Shown here piece by piece: positions 1 to 7,568 of a DNA stretch of 27,128 nt. A program made the translations under genes and the position numbers. Every line of letters begins with the position of its first letter. Within the stretch, counting starts at the first letter, position 1. The notes under the pieces are model-generated. The model had not been told where the DNA came from and ran no database searches. It worked only from the letters and a program-made list of their open reading frames with translations. This DNA comes from a virus, in IMG/VR virus record IMGVR_UViG_3300002140_000257, positions 1 through 27,128 of that record; one strand, 5' to 3'.

Positions 1-318
1 ATAAGAGCAACGGGTGATGTAATTGCTTACTCAGATATTAGAGTTAAAGAGAACATTAAAACACTAGATAATTCACTTGAAAAAGTTGTAAAGTTAAGAG
101 GTGTAGAGTTTAATAAGATTGGTGAAAATATAAAATCAATAGGTGTAATAGCCCAAGAAATAGAAACCATTCTACCTGAAGTTGTAAGGACAGATGACAG
201 AGGAATGAAATCTGTAGCATATGGTAACATCTCAGGACTTTTAATAGAAGCAATAAAAGATTTAAAAGTGGAAATAGATTTATTAAAACACAAAATAGAT
301 ATCTTAGAATCTAAATAA
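1..318 (+). CDS. Tail fibre / receptor-binding protein, C-terminal end (peptidase S74 chaperone domain), partial
   Basis: The reading frame is open from the first base and stops at 316-318, so only the last 105 codons are present. The visible part matches the S74 intramolecular chaperone domain found at the C-terminus of many phage fibres and endosialidases. It has SDIRVKENIKTL, then a KLRGVEF stretch, then IGVIAQEIETILPEVV, KSVAYGNISGLLIEAIKDLK and a final heptad-like helix. In this family the domain drives trimer folding of the fibre and usually cuts itself off at a Ser-Asp pair. The SD in AYSDIRVK fits that site. The fibre body lies upstream of the window. A DUF7936-like gene follows after 27 nt. 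Confidence 0.88.
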   Translation: MRATGDVIAYSDIRVKENIKTLDNSLEKVVKLRGVEFNKIGENIKSIGVIAQEIETILPEVVRTDDRGMKSVAYGNISGLLIEAIKDLKVEIDLLKHKIDILESK

Positions 319-345
319 TATTAAAAATATAAAAACAAATAAATT

Positions 346-684
346 ATGATTAATTATAACTGGGACTGCAAAACAGTAGATGCTTACCCACAATTTGAAG
401 GACACACAAATTTAGTATATAAAGTACACTGGATAGTCAAAGGCATATCAGATGAATTAAAACCAGATGGTGAGTATTATTCTTCTACTACTACTGGAAC
501 ACAAACATTAGATACTAAGAATATTACAGATTTTATCCCTTTTGAAAATTTAACAAACGAACAAGTAGTGGCTTGGACTAAGGGAGCTATGGGTAATTAT
601 CAAGTTAATTCTATTGAAGACAAAATAGAAAACCGTATTAATTCTTTAATTACACCTGCTAGTATTACTTTAATTATCACATAA
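346..684 (+). CDS. Small conserved phage protein (DUF7936-like), probably tail associated
   Basis: A 112-residue protein starting MINYNWDCKTVDAYP and continuing with the pattern LVYKVHWIVKG. This resembles a family of small proteins (DUF7936 as I recall) found beside tail-fibre genes in T4-like phages of aquatic bacteria. No catalytic motif, signal peptide or membrane segment is visible. The middle (TNEQVVAWTKGAMG) and the C-terminal stretch look like a compact globular fold. The start follows an A-rich leader (acaaataaattATG) with no Shine-Dalgarno sequence, as for most genes here. The position directly after a fibre gene suggests a virion or fibre-assembly role, but this is inferred from context only. 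The 126 nt after the stop hold no gene. Confidence 0.7.
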   Translation: MINYNWDCKTVDAYPQFEGHTNLVYKVHWIVKGISDELKPDGEYYSSTTTGTQTLDTKNITDFIPFENLTNEQVVAWTKGAMGNYQVNSIEDKIENRINSLITPASITLIIT

Positions 685-810
685 CCATATCTCCAGTTAA
701 TTAAGTATAATATTATGTAGTAATCTAAATAAAATATTCCTTAGAACTTTTAAATATAATTAGGCTACCCCCAAAATAGATATTATATTGAGGGAACAAA
801 ATAAAACTAA

Positions 811-2556
811 GTGATAGACAATTTAGCAAAATTGGCCATAAAAAATGGTGGTTCAATTTCCCCACTAATAATCCCAGGTGAATTAATTGATGGTACGGGT
901 TTATGTAATGTGTCTCTTTTTCAAGAAGAAAATGGAGACATTATAGCCAACATTAGACACGTCCATTATACCTTATATCATAGTGAATTCGACCAAAAAT
1001 TCAACTGTAAGTGGGGTTGCTTATCATATCTAAATCCTGAGGATGACATCCATCTTATTACAGGGAACTATTTATGTAAATTAAACCCTGATACTTTAGA
1101 AGTCGATACATACCAAAAGATAGATACCGCAAAAAATGATATAGTCCCTATTTGGGACTTCCATGGTTTAGAAGATGTAAGAGTTTTTAGATGGGAAAGT
1201 AAATTATACGTTTGTGGTGTACGAAGGGATGTAAAAGATAATGGAGAGGGAAGAATGGAACTTTGTGAGGTTGAATGGGGTAAAAACATATGTATAGAAC
1301 AAACCCGTGATAGAATCGAAGTAAATCCTCATACTTATTTAGAAAAAAATTGGATGCCTATCTTTGATATGCCTTACCATTTTGTAAAATGGGCAAATCC
1401 TTTAGAAATTGTTAAAGTAAACCCTAAAGATAAATCTACAGAATCTGTAAAAAAGGGAATACTTAATATAATTTCTTGCGAAACAGTTATATCAAAAGAC
1501 AAAAAAATAAAATTACCTTTAGGGTTAAGAGGAAGCTCCCCTGTAATATTATTTGGAGATGAAGGGGATAGAATGTGTATAACACACGAAACCGATTTCT
1601 TCCACCACCCAGGTATGAGAAAAGATGCTCATTATTATCATAGATTTTTAATTTGGGATAAAGATTGGAACGTAAAGAGTCTCTCAAAACCATTTAAATT
1701 TATGGGGGCTATGATTGAATTTTGTTGTGGTTTATTAGTTAAAGATGATAATCTTATTATTAGTTATGGCTACCAGGATAACGCAGCTTATGCTTTAAGG
1801 ATGCCTATTGAAACTTTAAACGAAATAGAATGGGAAGACTTTTCATCTAAAATCAAACCCCCTCAAACTGAAATTACCCCAAAAGTTACATGGCACGAAC
1901 CTCTAACGTATACTAAAGGAGATAAATTAAAAACCCATTTTGCTGGTTTAGAAAATATTGAAAAAAACTACTCCCAATGTTACCAAGATTTATTTGTTTT
2001 AACTTGTTTAAATGGGAAAAAGAATGGAACCTATTTGGAAATAGGAGCAGGAGACCCATTTTATGGTAACAATACTGCTCTACTTTCTGAATTAGGTTGG
2101 AGGGGTATTTCATTGGATATATTAGAAATAGCAAAAGAAAAATGGGCAGAGGAAAGACCAAATGATATCTTTTTACTCCAAAATGCCTTAACCACAGACT
2201 ATGCACAATTATGTAGAATTAACGGTTTATCACGTTATATAGATTATTTACAGTTGGACATCGACCCCTCTTATAATACTTTATTAGCATTAAAAAATAT
2301 ACCACTTGACGTATTAGAATTTGGAGTTATAACTTATGAACACGATTTTTATACCGACGAGGATGAAACTTGTCGTAAAGAATCAAGAGAAATACTACAA
2401 AATGCTGGATATGTTTTAATAGCGGCTAATATTTCCCCTGATAAAAATAGCCCTTATGAAGATTGGTATATTAATCCTAAATATGTTAAAGAAGGTATAA
2501 CCAAAGATATTGAAAATAAAATATTATTTGCAAAAGATTATATGATAAATGGATAA
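811..2556 (+). CDS. Fusion of a GH130-like beta-propeller domain and an FkbM-type methyltransferase
   Basis: A 581-residue protein. The start is GTG at 811; an in-frame TAA lies directly before it, so no earlier start is possible. Residues about 15-370 look like a five-bladed beta-propeller of the GH130/GH43 glycosidase-like type: HGLEDVRVFRWESKLYVCG near 118, NWMPIFDMPYHFVKW, LRGSSPVILF, and a late MIEFCCGLL...DDNLIISYGYQD block. Residues about 387-560 resemble FkbM-family SAM methyltransferases: YSQCYQDLFVL, GTYLEIGAGDPFYGNNT (SAM loop), LGWRGISLDI and LQLDIDPSYNTLLAL. Proteins of this kind sit in sugar-modification loci, so glycan modification of virion or host surface is plausible. The substrate is unknown. 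The gene overlaps the next by 8 nt, so the two are probably co-translated. Confidence 0.72.
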   Translation: MIDNLAKLAIKNGGSISPLIIPGELIDGTGLCNVSLFQEENGDIIANIRHVHYTLYHSEFDQKFNCKWGCLSYLNPEDDIHLITGNYLCKLNPDTLEVDTYQKIDTAKNDIVPIWDFHGLEDVRVFRWESKLYVCGVRRDVKDNGEGRMELCEVEWGKNICIEQTRDRIEVNPHTYLEKNWMPIFDMPYHFVKWANPLEIVKVNPKDKSTESVKKGILNIISCETVISKDKKIKLPLGLRGSSPVILFGDEGDRMCITHETDFFHHPGMRKDAHYYHRFLIWDKDWNVKSLSKPFKFMGAMIEFCCGLLVKDDNLIISYGYQDNAAYALRMPIETLNEIEWEDFSSKIKPPQTEITPKVTWHEPLTYTKGDKLKTHFAGLENIEKNYSQCYQDLFVLTCLNGKKNGTYLEIGAGDPFYGNNTALLSELGWRGISLDILEIAKEKWAEERPNDIFLLQNALTTDYAQLCRINGLSRYIDYLQLDIDPSYNTLLALKNIPLDVLEFGVITYEHDFYTDEDETCRKESREILQNAGYVLIAANISPDKNSPYEDWYINPKYVKEGITKDIENKILFAKDYMING

Positions 2557-3190
2557 ATTAAAAAAATATTTAAATGCTTATGTAAATGATCCTTTAGATC
2601 CTTATATTAATGCTCAATTAGGAGAAGAATATGAACTAATAGGTCAGGGTGCGGCGGCTCATTCCTATTTTTTAAGAGCCGCTGAATTATTACATGCTAA
2701 GGACCCCGAAATGACTTATTGCTGTCTTTTAAAAACATGGAAACAATTACATAAGACTACTAGAAGACTTGAATGGGAAAGAGGACAACTACAAACCGCT
2801 GTAGCTTATTTCCCTAATCGCCCCGAAGCATATTTACATTTAAGCATACACCATAGTAAAAAGGAAGAATGGAAAGATTCTTATATGTATGCTTGTTTAG
2901 GGCTTTTATATCAAAACAAACTCCCTTTACCTTATGATATTGGGTACCCTGGGGATTATATGCTACTTTTTCAAAAAGCCTTTACTAGCTGGTATATAGG
3001 TCAAAGAAAAGAATCACAAGAATTATGGACAAAGTTAGGGAATATGAAAAATATTTTACCTGAACATATGGAAATTATCCAACATAATATTAAAACCCTA
3101 GGAAAAGATACAGAAGTATTCCAAGAAATTAACTTTAAATTATCCTCGGGTAAAACCACCACCCCTAAAAAATATTCCATTATTAAATAG
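2549..3190 (+). CDS. TPR-like helical repeat protein, partner of the glycan-modification gene
   Basis: A 213-residue protein whose start overlaps the end of the propeller/methyltransferase gene. The sequence is a series of helix pairs with TPR spacing: DPYINAQLGEEYELIGQGAAAHSYFLRAAEL, then a YCCLLKTWKQL helix, then FPNRPEAYLHLSIHHSKKEEWKDSYMYACLGLL. The A/G-Y-F-A type positions of TPRs are visible but individual repeats are degenerate. TPR proteins often scaffold glycosyltransferase complexes. The 8-nt overlap suggests the two products act together, which is inference. No signal peptide or membrane segment is seen. The C-terminal 30 residues are Lys/Thr rich and probably disordered. Confidence 0.65.
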   Translation: MDKLKKYLNAYVNDPLDPYINAQLGEEYELIGQGAAAHSYFLRAAELLHAKDPEMTYCCLLKTWKQLHKTTRRLEWERGQLQTAVAYFPNRPEAYLHLSIHHSKKEEWKDSYMYACLGLLYQNKLPLPYDIGYPGDYMLLFQKAFTSWYIGQRKESQELWTKLGNMKNILPEHMEIIQHNIKTLGKDTEVFQEINFKLSSGKTTTPKKYSIIK

Positions 3191-3197
3191 TTTTGAC

Positions 3198-3207
3198 ATA
3201 TTTATAA
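3198..3207 (+). promoter_or_regulatory. Candidate late promoter (ATATTTATAA), upstream of the SegE-like gene
   Basis: Exact 10-mer ATATTTATAA, here continued as AAATA so that it also contains the T4 late-promoter core TATAAATA. It ends 19 nt before the start at 3227. The same 10-mer precedes six other genes in this window, always in an intergenic gap. Confidence 0.55.
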
Positions 3208-3226
3208 ATAACTTTAAAACAAAAAT

Positions 3227-3709
3227 ATGAATTGGATATATAAAGCCACCCCAATGGGAGATATTACTCAATTCCCAGAAAAAACATTCGGTTTCGTCTA
3301 TATGACAACACACAAACCAACTGGGAAATCTTATATTGGTAAAAAAGTATTATTTCACAATCAAAAGAAAAAATTAGGTAAAAAAGAACTAGTAGCCCTA
3401 ACCGGGGTAGTAGGTCGCCGCCCTTCATATAAATTAGTAGTTAAAGAATCAGACTGGAAAACCTATTATGGTTCCCAAATTGACATTAAAAAATTACTAG
3501 TTGAAGGTAAAAAAGATGAGTTTGAGCGTACCATTTTAAAATGTGTAGAAACTAAAAAACAACTTACCTATTTTGAAATTAAATACCAAATGTTATATCA
3601 AGTACTAGAAAAACCAGACGAATTCTTTAATGATAATATTTTAGGTAAATTCTTTACAAAAGACTTAAAAGACATTGAATTCATAGATTTCGTGGCTACC
3701 ACAATCTAA
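3227..3709 (+). CDS. segE-like: SegE-like GIY-YIG endonuclease
   Basis: A 160-residue protein whose N-terminal third carries a GIY-YIG nuclease core. GFVYMTTHKPTGKSYIGKK at residues 22-40 gives the first Tyr (Y25) and the YIG block (36-38). A WKTYYGSQ motif follows, and a C-terminal FEIKYQ helix with E117 as the likely metal-binding Glu. This layout matches the T4 SegE family of stand-alone homing-type endonucleases, which nick related phage DNA. Size is normal for the family. It sits directly upstream of the primase gene, and its last codons overlap a promoter candidate for primase (3691-3722). It may be a free-standing homing nuclease or a domesticated one; the sequence does not decide. Confidence 0.8.
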   Translation: MNWIYKATPMGDITQFPEKTFGFVYMTTHKPTGKSYIGKKVLFHNQKKKLGKKELVALTGVVGRRPSYKLVVKESDWKTYYGSQIDIKKLLVEGKKDEFERTILKCVETKKQLTYFEIKYQMLYQVLEKPDEFFNDNILGKFFTKDLKDIEFIDFVATTI

Positions 3710-3722
3710 TTACGTATATTAC
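3691..3722 (+). promoter_or_regulatory. Host-type promoter candidate for primase, with inverted repeat over the -33 box
   Basis: The -33 box is CGTGG at 3691-3695, a weak match to TTTGG but followed by the CTA seen at two other sites. The -7 box is TATATTAC at 3715-3722, preceded by ACG. The spacer is 20 nt, as in the five sister sites. An inverted repeat GATT-tc-GTGG-cta-CCAC-AATC spans 3686-3706. The -7 box ends only 5 nt before the primase ATG, so a transcript from here would be nearly leaderless. It is one of the two weakest of the six sites. Confidence 0.4.
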
Positions 3723-3727
3723 CAAAT

Positions 3728-4657
3728 ATGGTAAATCAGTTATTAGTTACATTAGTTAACTCAGTTTTAGGCTCAGGTAAGTCTACAGCGAGGAATAACT
3801 ATGCTTATCATTGCCCCTTATGTAACCACCATAAACCCAAATTAGAGGTTAACCTAACAGAAAACCGTGAAGGTAAAAATCCATGGCATTGTTGGGCTTG
3901 TGATGCTCGGGGTACTACTATATATAATTTATTTAAACAATTAGAAGTAGATGTTGATAAATTTAAAGAATTATCATCTTTAGTTAAAACATCTAGATCA
4001 ATCAAGGAAACACAAGTCGTGTCTACAGTTGTATTACCTAATGAATATATAGCGCTATATAACGTTGATAACAGCGATATAATGGCTAGACACGCACTCG
4101 CGTACCTAAAAAGAAGACATATAAGTAAATACGATATTATCAAGTATAACATAGGTTATTGTAAAGAAGGTTTATACAAAAATATGATTGTAATCCCTAC
4201 ATATGATGCAGATGGTAGGTTGAACTACTTTACGGCTCGTTCATTTGAAAAAGAACCATACGTTAAATACAGAAACCCACCATCAAGTAGAGACGTAATA
4301 CCCAATGAACATTTAATTAACTGGAATATACCAATAATTTTATGTGAGGGACCATTTGATGCTATTGCTATAAAAAGGAACGCAATCCCACTATTAGGAA
4401 AAAATATACAGAACAGCTTAATGAAAAAAATAGTTACATCTGTAGTAGATAAAATTTATATTGCATTAGATAGGGATGCAATTAAACAAGCTTTAAAATT
4501 CTGTGATAAATTGATGGCAGAAGGTAAAGAAGTCTATCTTGTGGATTTACAAGATAAGGACCCGAGTGAAATGGGTTTTGAAAATTTCACTAAATTAATA
4601 CAAACAACTGTACCATTAACCTACTATGATTTAATGGAACATAAACTATCACTATGA
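3728..4657 (+). CDS. DNA primase (T4 gp61 / DnaG type)
   Basis: A 309-residue primase that synthesises RNA primers for lagging-strand replication. The N-terminus has a CHC2-type zinc finger: C29-P-L-C32 with H34/H35, and W53-H-C55-W-A-C58. A Toprim domain follows, with the acidic motif ILCEGPFDAIA (E207, D211), a second acidic motif ALDRD (D248, D250) and a QDKDPSEMG element near 275-283. The length is close to T4 gp61. The start follows the stop of the SegE-like gene by 18 nt, and the stop overlaps the next gene by 4 nt (ATGA). A promoter candidate lies directly upstream. The GSGKST string at residues 15-20 looks like a P-loop but is not followed by any ATPase motif. Confidence 0.9.
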   Translation: MVNQLLVTLVNSVLGSGKSTARNNYAYHCPLCNHHKPKLEVNLTENREGKNPWHCWACDARGTTIYNLFKQLEVDVDKFKELSSLVKTSRSIKETQVVSTVVLPNEYIALYNVDNSDIMARHALAYLKRRHISKYDIIKYNIGYCKEGLYKNMIVIPTYDADGRLNYFTARSFEKEPYVKYRNPPSSRDVIPNEHLINWNIPIILCEGPFDAIAIKRNAIPLLGKNIQNSLMKKIVTSVVDKIYIALDRDAIKQALKFCDKLMAEGKEVYLVDLQDKDPSEMGFENFTKLIQTTVPLTYYDLMEHKLSL

Positions 4658-5433
4658 TAAAAAAATCATACAAAAGATTATTAGAAATCTCAAGCGACTA
4701 CCAACAAGTTACAATGCCTGATTCTAGGTATTATAGACGTAATGGTAGGTATTATCCTTCCGTAACCCATGTTTTAAGCTCTTACCCAAAAGGTAAATAT
4801 TTTGAAGACTGGCTTAAAAAGGTAGGATATAGTGCTGAATGGATTGTTAAGAAGGCTGCTGAAGAAGGTACATTAGTTCATGAAATGATTGAAGATTGGT
4901 TAAATGGGGAAGAAATTACATTTTTATATGATAATGGTAATCCTAAAATGCCATCACACGTTTGGCAAATGTTCCTTAGATTTGTTGATTTTTGGGAAAC
5001 CTACAACCCTACATTAATAGAAGCAGAAGTACATTTATTTTCAGATAAAATACAGGTAGCAGGAACGTGCGATTTGGTATGTGAATTAGAAATAGATGGA
5101 AAAATAGAACGTTGGATTATAGACTTTAAGACATCTAATCAATTACAAACAACCTATGACTTACAAGGAGCAATATATGCTCAGTGTTATGAAGAATGTT
5201 ATGGTAAAAAGATTGATCGTGTAGGAGTTTTATGGTTAAAATCTAAATCAAGAGGTGAAGATAAAACTGGAAAACGTTTAAAAGGTAAAAATTGGGAAGT
5301 ATATGAGTCATCTCGTACACAAGAACAAAACTTAGAAATATTCAAACACGTTAAGGCATTATTTGATATCGAAAATCCTAAACCAACCCCATACACATCT
5401 ACATTCCAGACAACATCTAAAAGGAAAGCATAA
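4654..5433 (+). CDS. RecB/Cas4-like PD-(D/E)XK exonuclease
   Basis: A 259-residue protein with the full motif set of the RecB-type PD-(D/E)XK nuclease family: G72-T-L-V-H76-E, an E123-A-E125 pair, G137-T-C-D140-L, I-D157-F-K159-T and the downstream Q171-GAIYAQCYE helix. The Asp140 / Asp157 / Lys159 set is the expected metal-binding and catalytic centre. The substrate should be DNA ends. It overlaps the primase gene by 4 nt (ATGA), which points to a role in replication or recombination, or in host DNA breakdown. No iron-sulfur cysteines typical of Cas4/AddB are seen. A strong hairpin follows the stop. Confidence 0.85.
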   Translation: MIKKSYKRLLEISSDYQQVTMPDSRYYRRNGRYYPSVTHVLSSYPKGKYFEDWLKKVGYSAEWIVKKAAEEGTLVHEMIEDWLNGEEITFLYDNGNPKMPSHVWQMFLRFVDFWETYNPTLIEAEVHLFSDKIQVAGTCDLVCELEIDGKIERWIIDFKTSNQLQTTYDLQGAIYAQCYEECYGKKIDRVGVLWLKSKSRGEDKTGKRLKGKNWEVYESSRTQEQNLEIFKHVKALFDIENPKPTPYTSTFQTTSKRKA

Positions 5434-5441
5434 ATTATTGA

Positions 5442-5480
5442 AGATACCCGCGAGCTAATTTGGCTACGCGGGCTATCTTT
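5442..5480 (+). terminator. Hairpin terminator after the exonuclease gene
   Basis: The left arm AGATACCCGCG (5442-5452) pairs with CGCGGGCTATCT (5467-5478) with one bulge. An inner AGC/GGCT pairing closes a short loop containing AATTTG. The right arm is followed by a short T run. This is the most GC-rich stretch nearby. The same bases carry the -33 box of the next promoter. Confidence 0.7.
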
Positions 5481-5490
5481 CGTATATTTA
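5459..5490 (+). promoter_or_regulatory. Host-type promoter candidate (TTTG - 20 nt - TATATTTA)
   Basis: TTTG at 5459-5462 (context ATTTGGCTA) and TATATTTA at 5483-5490 (context TTTCG before it), 20 nt apart. This is one base away from the Bacteroidota -7 consensus TAnnTTTG and matches -33 TTTG. It would serve the small gene at 5534 and the hydrolase run after it. Confidence 0.65.
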
Positions 5491-5524
5491 CGGGTTGTTA
5501 ATAATGACAACAATTAATTTAAAA

Positions 5525-5537
5525 ATAAAGGTTATGA
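5525..5537 (+). promoter_or_regulatory. Ribosome-binding context that decides the start at 5534
   Basis: The block ATAAAGGTTATG occurs here (5525-5536) and again, identically, before the next gene (5771-5782). The AAAGG core is a plausible weak Shine-Dalgarno site. This favours ATG 5534 over TTG 5495 or ATG 5504 in the same frame. Confidence 0.5.
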
Positions 5538-5770
5538 TGAGTCCAGAAAGTCTTTACATTGCAGAACAAGAATATTTTAGGTTTGAAGAGATTATGAATA
5601 CAAAAGAATACCTCACAAAAGAGGAATATGATTTTTGTTTTTCATATGATAAAGACATTAGAGAAGATATGTCTTATATAGGGGATTATTCAAAATTTGG
5701 TGATTATTTAAATCTAAGATTATATAGTGAACACGACCACGAAAAGAGAAGTAATGATTTAATGAATTAA
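5534..5770 (+). CDS. Small acidic protein of unknown function
   Basis: A 78-residue protein (MMSPESLYIAEQEYFRF...) if started at ATG 5534. The frame is open further up, to TTG 5495 and ATG 5504, but the leader repeat ATAAAGGTT directly before 5534 argues for that start. It also leaves room for a transcript from the promoter at 5459-5490. The protein is rich in Tyr, Glu and Asp and ends in a charged EHDHEKRSNDLMN tail. There is no recognised domain, signal peptide or membrane segment. It is probably co-transcribed with the hydrolase gene 9 nt downstream. I do not recognise the family. Confidence 0.55.
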   Translation: MMSPESLYIAEQEYFRFEEIMNTKEYLTKEEYDFCFSYDKDIREDMSYIGDYSKFGDYLNLRLYSEHDHEKRSNDLMN

Positions 5771-5779
5771 ATAAAGGTT

Positions 5780-6238
5780 ATGAAAAAAATATTATATCTT
5801 CACGGTTTAGAAAGTGAACAAGGGGGTACTAAAGTATCTTTCCTAGCAACAAAAGGGATGGTTTACGCTCCTGAAATGAATTACGATAAATTAGACTTAC
5901 ATGAATTTATCCATGACATATTTGGTATACCGGATTTAATTATAGGCTCTAGTATGGGTGGTTATATTGCGGATATTATTGGTTCAAGATTAGGGGTTGA
6001 TGTTTTATTATTTAATCCTGCTTTACATAGTAGAGAAATAGACCCAGATTATGAATATTACAACAACAAATATAAACGTACAATTATTTTAGGTACTGAA
6101 GATGATGTTATTGATCCTGAATTAACTAAAAAATTATGGTCTGTATATGATAATGTAACTACAATTGACGAAGTTAAGGATATGGGGCATAGAACGCCAC
6201 TTGATGTTTTTATCAATATGTATAATAAACATGCTTAA
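5780..6238 (+). CDS. YqiA-like alpha/beta hydrolase (esterase)
   Basis: A 152-residue small alpha/beta hydrolase of the YqiA/UPF0227 type. It opens with the ILYLHGLES oxyanion segment (residues 4-12). The nucleophile elbow is GSSMGG with Ser58. The acid is in TEDDVID (D108/D109) and the base is His137 in DMGHRTP. Spacing and size match the family, which comprises esterases with poorly known natural substrates. The ATAAAGG leader marks the start. The next gene starts 2 nt after the stop, so it belongs to the run 5780-11166. Its role in phage growth is not known; it lacks an N-terminal L-x-E tag, unlike its downstream neighbours. Confidence 0.8.
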   Translation: MKKILYLHGLESEQGGTKVSFLATKGMVYAPEMNYDKLDLHEFIHDIFGIPDLIIGSSMGGYIADIIGSRLGVDVLLFNPALHSREIDPDYEYYNNKYKRTIILGTEDDVIDPELTKKLWSVYDNVTTIDEVKDMGHRTPLDVFINMYNKHA

Positions 6239-6240
6239 TT

Positions 6241-6774
6241 ATGATCAAATTAATGGATCTCCTAAATGAATTAGATATACCTAAAAATAAATGGAAATCT
6301 ATATCATCAAGTGAACTTAAAGATGTAGAAAATGACATCCTAGACTTAGTTCAAAATGCCTATGGACCTATTGGTGGTCATCCTAACTACAAATCAGTTA
6401 GTGATTTAGCAGGTTCTGATTATGAAATTATCGATTTAGATGATGACCCTGAAATAGATGCTGTTACTATAACTAAATCCAGACTAGGTGGTGTTAAACA
6501 CGTAGGAATGGGACATGATGGTACAAGATCAGCTAAAGATTCATCTATAGACCATACAGTTAACCAACTTAAAAACACTGGTAACTACATCGAGGCATCA
6601 GGGGCTATGGAACATATTTTAAGAAAAAGAGGTGTAGTACAAGTTACAGATAAAGATACAATTATTAAGGCACTTAAGGGTAAAGAAATAAAAATGTATG
6701 ACGATGGTTCATATGATAGAGTTTTAGGCGGAAAAACACATAAAAAAACAATGTTCGGAAAACCAAGAGTATGA
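6241..6774 (+). CDS. Conserved phage protein of unknown function with candidate capsid-targeting tag
   Basis: A 177-residue protein starting MIKLMDLLNE|LD. The first ten residues form a short amphipathic helix ending in L-N-E, the shape of a T4 capsid-targeting peptide. The body has the features YGPIGGHPNYKS, DYEIIDLDDDPEIDAVTI, KHVGMGHDGT and a final YDRVLGGKTHKKTMFGKPRV. I recall similar proteins in aquatic T4-like phages. The beta-strand/glycine pattern could be a GNAT-type acyltransferase fold, but the acetyl-CoA loop is not clear, so I do not assign a function. The gene overlaps the kinase gene by 4 nt (ATGA). Confidence 0.65.
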   Translation: MIKLMDLLNELDIPKNKWKSISSSELKDVENDILDLVQNAYGPIGGHPNYKSVSDLAGSDYEIIDLDDDPEIDAVTITKSRLGGVKHVGMGHDGTRSAKDSSIDHTVNQLKNTGNYIEASGAMEHILRKRGVVQVTDKDTIIKALKGKEIKMYDDGSYDRVLGGKTHKKTMFGKPRV

Positions 6775-7568
6775 TAAGTTTAATACAATTATTAAAAGAA
6801 GCACAAGGTAATCCAAAAGCTATTATCTTAGCAGGAGCACCAGGAGCAGGTAAAGGGTACATTTTACGTGGTTTAGATCTAGGAGGTCTAAAAATAATGA
6901 ATGTAGATGATATTTACATTAACTTGCTTAAAAAAGCAAATGTATCATTAGATTTAAAAAATGCTACACCCGAAGAAAGAAGTCAACAGGCTATACAAAT
7001 GGCAGCTGCAAATAAAGAATTTAAAGGTAATTTACAAACTACTATTGAAGGTAAAGAATCATTTATATTAGATGGTACAGCTGCATCTTATAACACTACA
7101 GTTAAATTAAAAGACGAGTTAGAAGAAGCAGGATATAGTGTATTTATGCTTTATGTTTATACAGATTTAGAACGTTCATTATCTCAAAACCAATCCCGCT
7201 ATGAAAAATCTGGGGGTGAAGATAGAAGTTTATCACCTGCAATTGTAATGCGTACTTGGAAAGATGTGACTAATAATTTACCAAAATACGCTGATTTATT
7301 TGGATTTAATTTTGTAGCAGTTGCTAATACATTAGATGATAGAATGCAGGATATAGATAAGATTATAGATAAATATCTTAAACCATTTACACCTACAGGT
7401 ACTAAACCTAAAACACCTGCTCAACAAAAGAAATCAGATGAACAAAAGGCTCAAGATAAAGAAGAAATTCAAGCTATGTTAAGCGACGATTTTGTATATG
7501 ATGTAATTGAGTATACAATGTCAAAAGAAGAAGCACAAATGAGAATTAAACAATTTTTATCTAAATGA
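6771..7568 (+). CDS. P-loop kinase, zeta-toxin / AAA_33-like, with candidate capsid-targeting tag
   Basis: A 265-residue protein. It opens with MISLIQLLKE|AQ, a short helix ending in L-K-E like a prohead-targeting peptide. A canonical Walker A follows, GAPGAGKG at 22-29. Then come NVDDIYINLL (substrate-side Asp pair near 46-47), FILDGTAAS, VFMLYVYTDLERSLSQNQSR (lid region) and SLSPAIVMRTWKDV. This order fits zeta-toxin-like and polynucleotide-kinase-like P-loop kinases. The C-terminal 50 residues are Lys/Gln rich and probably a linker plus a small helical domain. Substrate is unknown. It overlaps both neighbours by 4 nt (ATGA), so translation is coupled. If the tag is real, the kinase would be packaged in the capsid. 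Confidence 0.75.
   Translation: MISLIQLLKEAQGNPKAIILAGAPGAGKGYILRGLDLGGLKIMNVDDIYINLLKKANVSLDLKNATPEERSQQAIQMAAANKEFKGNLQTTIEGKESFILDGTAASYNTTVKLKDELEEAGYSVFMLYVYTDLERSLSQNQSRYEKSGGEDRSLSPAIVMRTWKDVTNNLPKYADLFGFNFVAVANTLDDRMQDIDKIIDKYLKPFTPTGTKPKTPAQQKKSDEQKAQDKEEIQAMLSDDFVYDVIEYTMSKEEAQMRIKQFLSK

Noticed and set aside
685-810. 126-nt gap before the GTG start as a possible regulatory RNA or small gene
   Set aside because: I found no convincing hairpin, late motif, TTTG/TATATT pair or coding frame; CTACCCCC and GAGGGA could pair but the loop is long and unsupported.
3770-3787. GSGKST string near the primase N-terminus as a P-loop
   Set aside because: It is directly followed by the zinc finger, with no Walker B or ATPase core; the rest of the protein is a standard Toprim primase.
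5495-5533. Upstream TTG/ATG start giving a 91-residue form of the small protein at 5534
   Set aside because: The ATAAAGGTTATG leader repeated before the next gene points to 5534, and 5495 would leave almost no transcript leader after the promoter.
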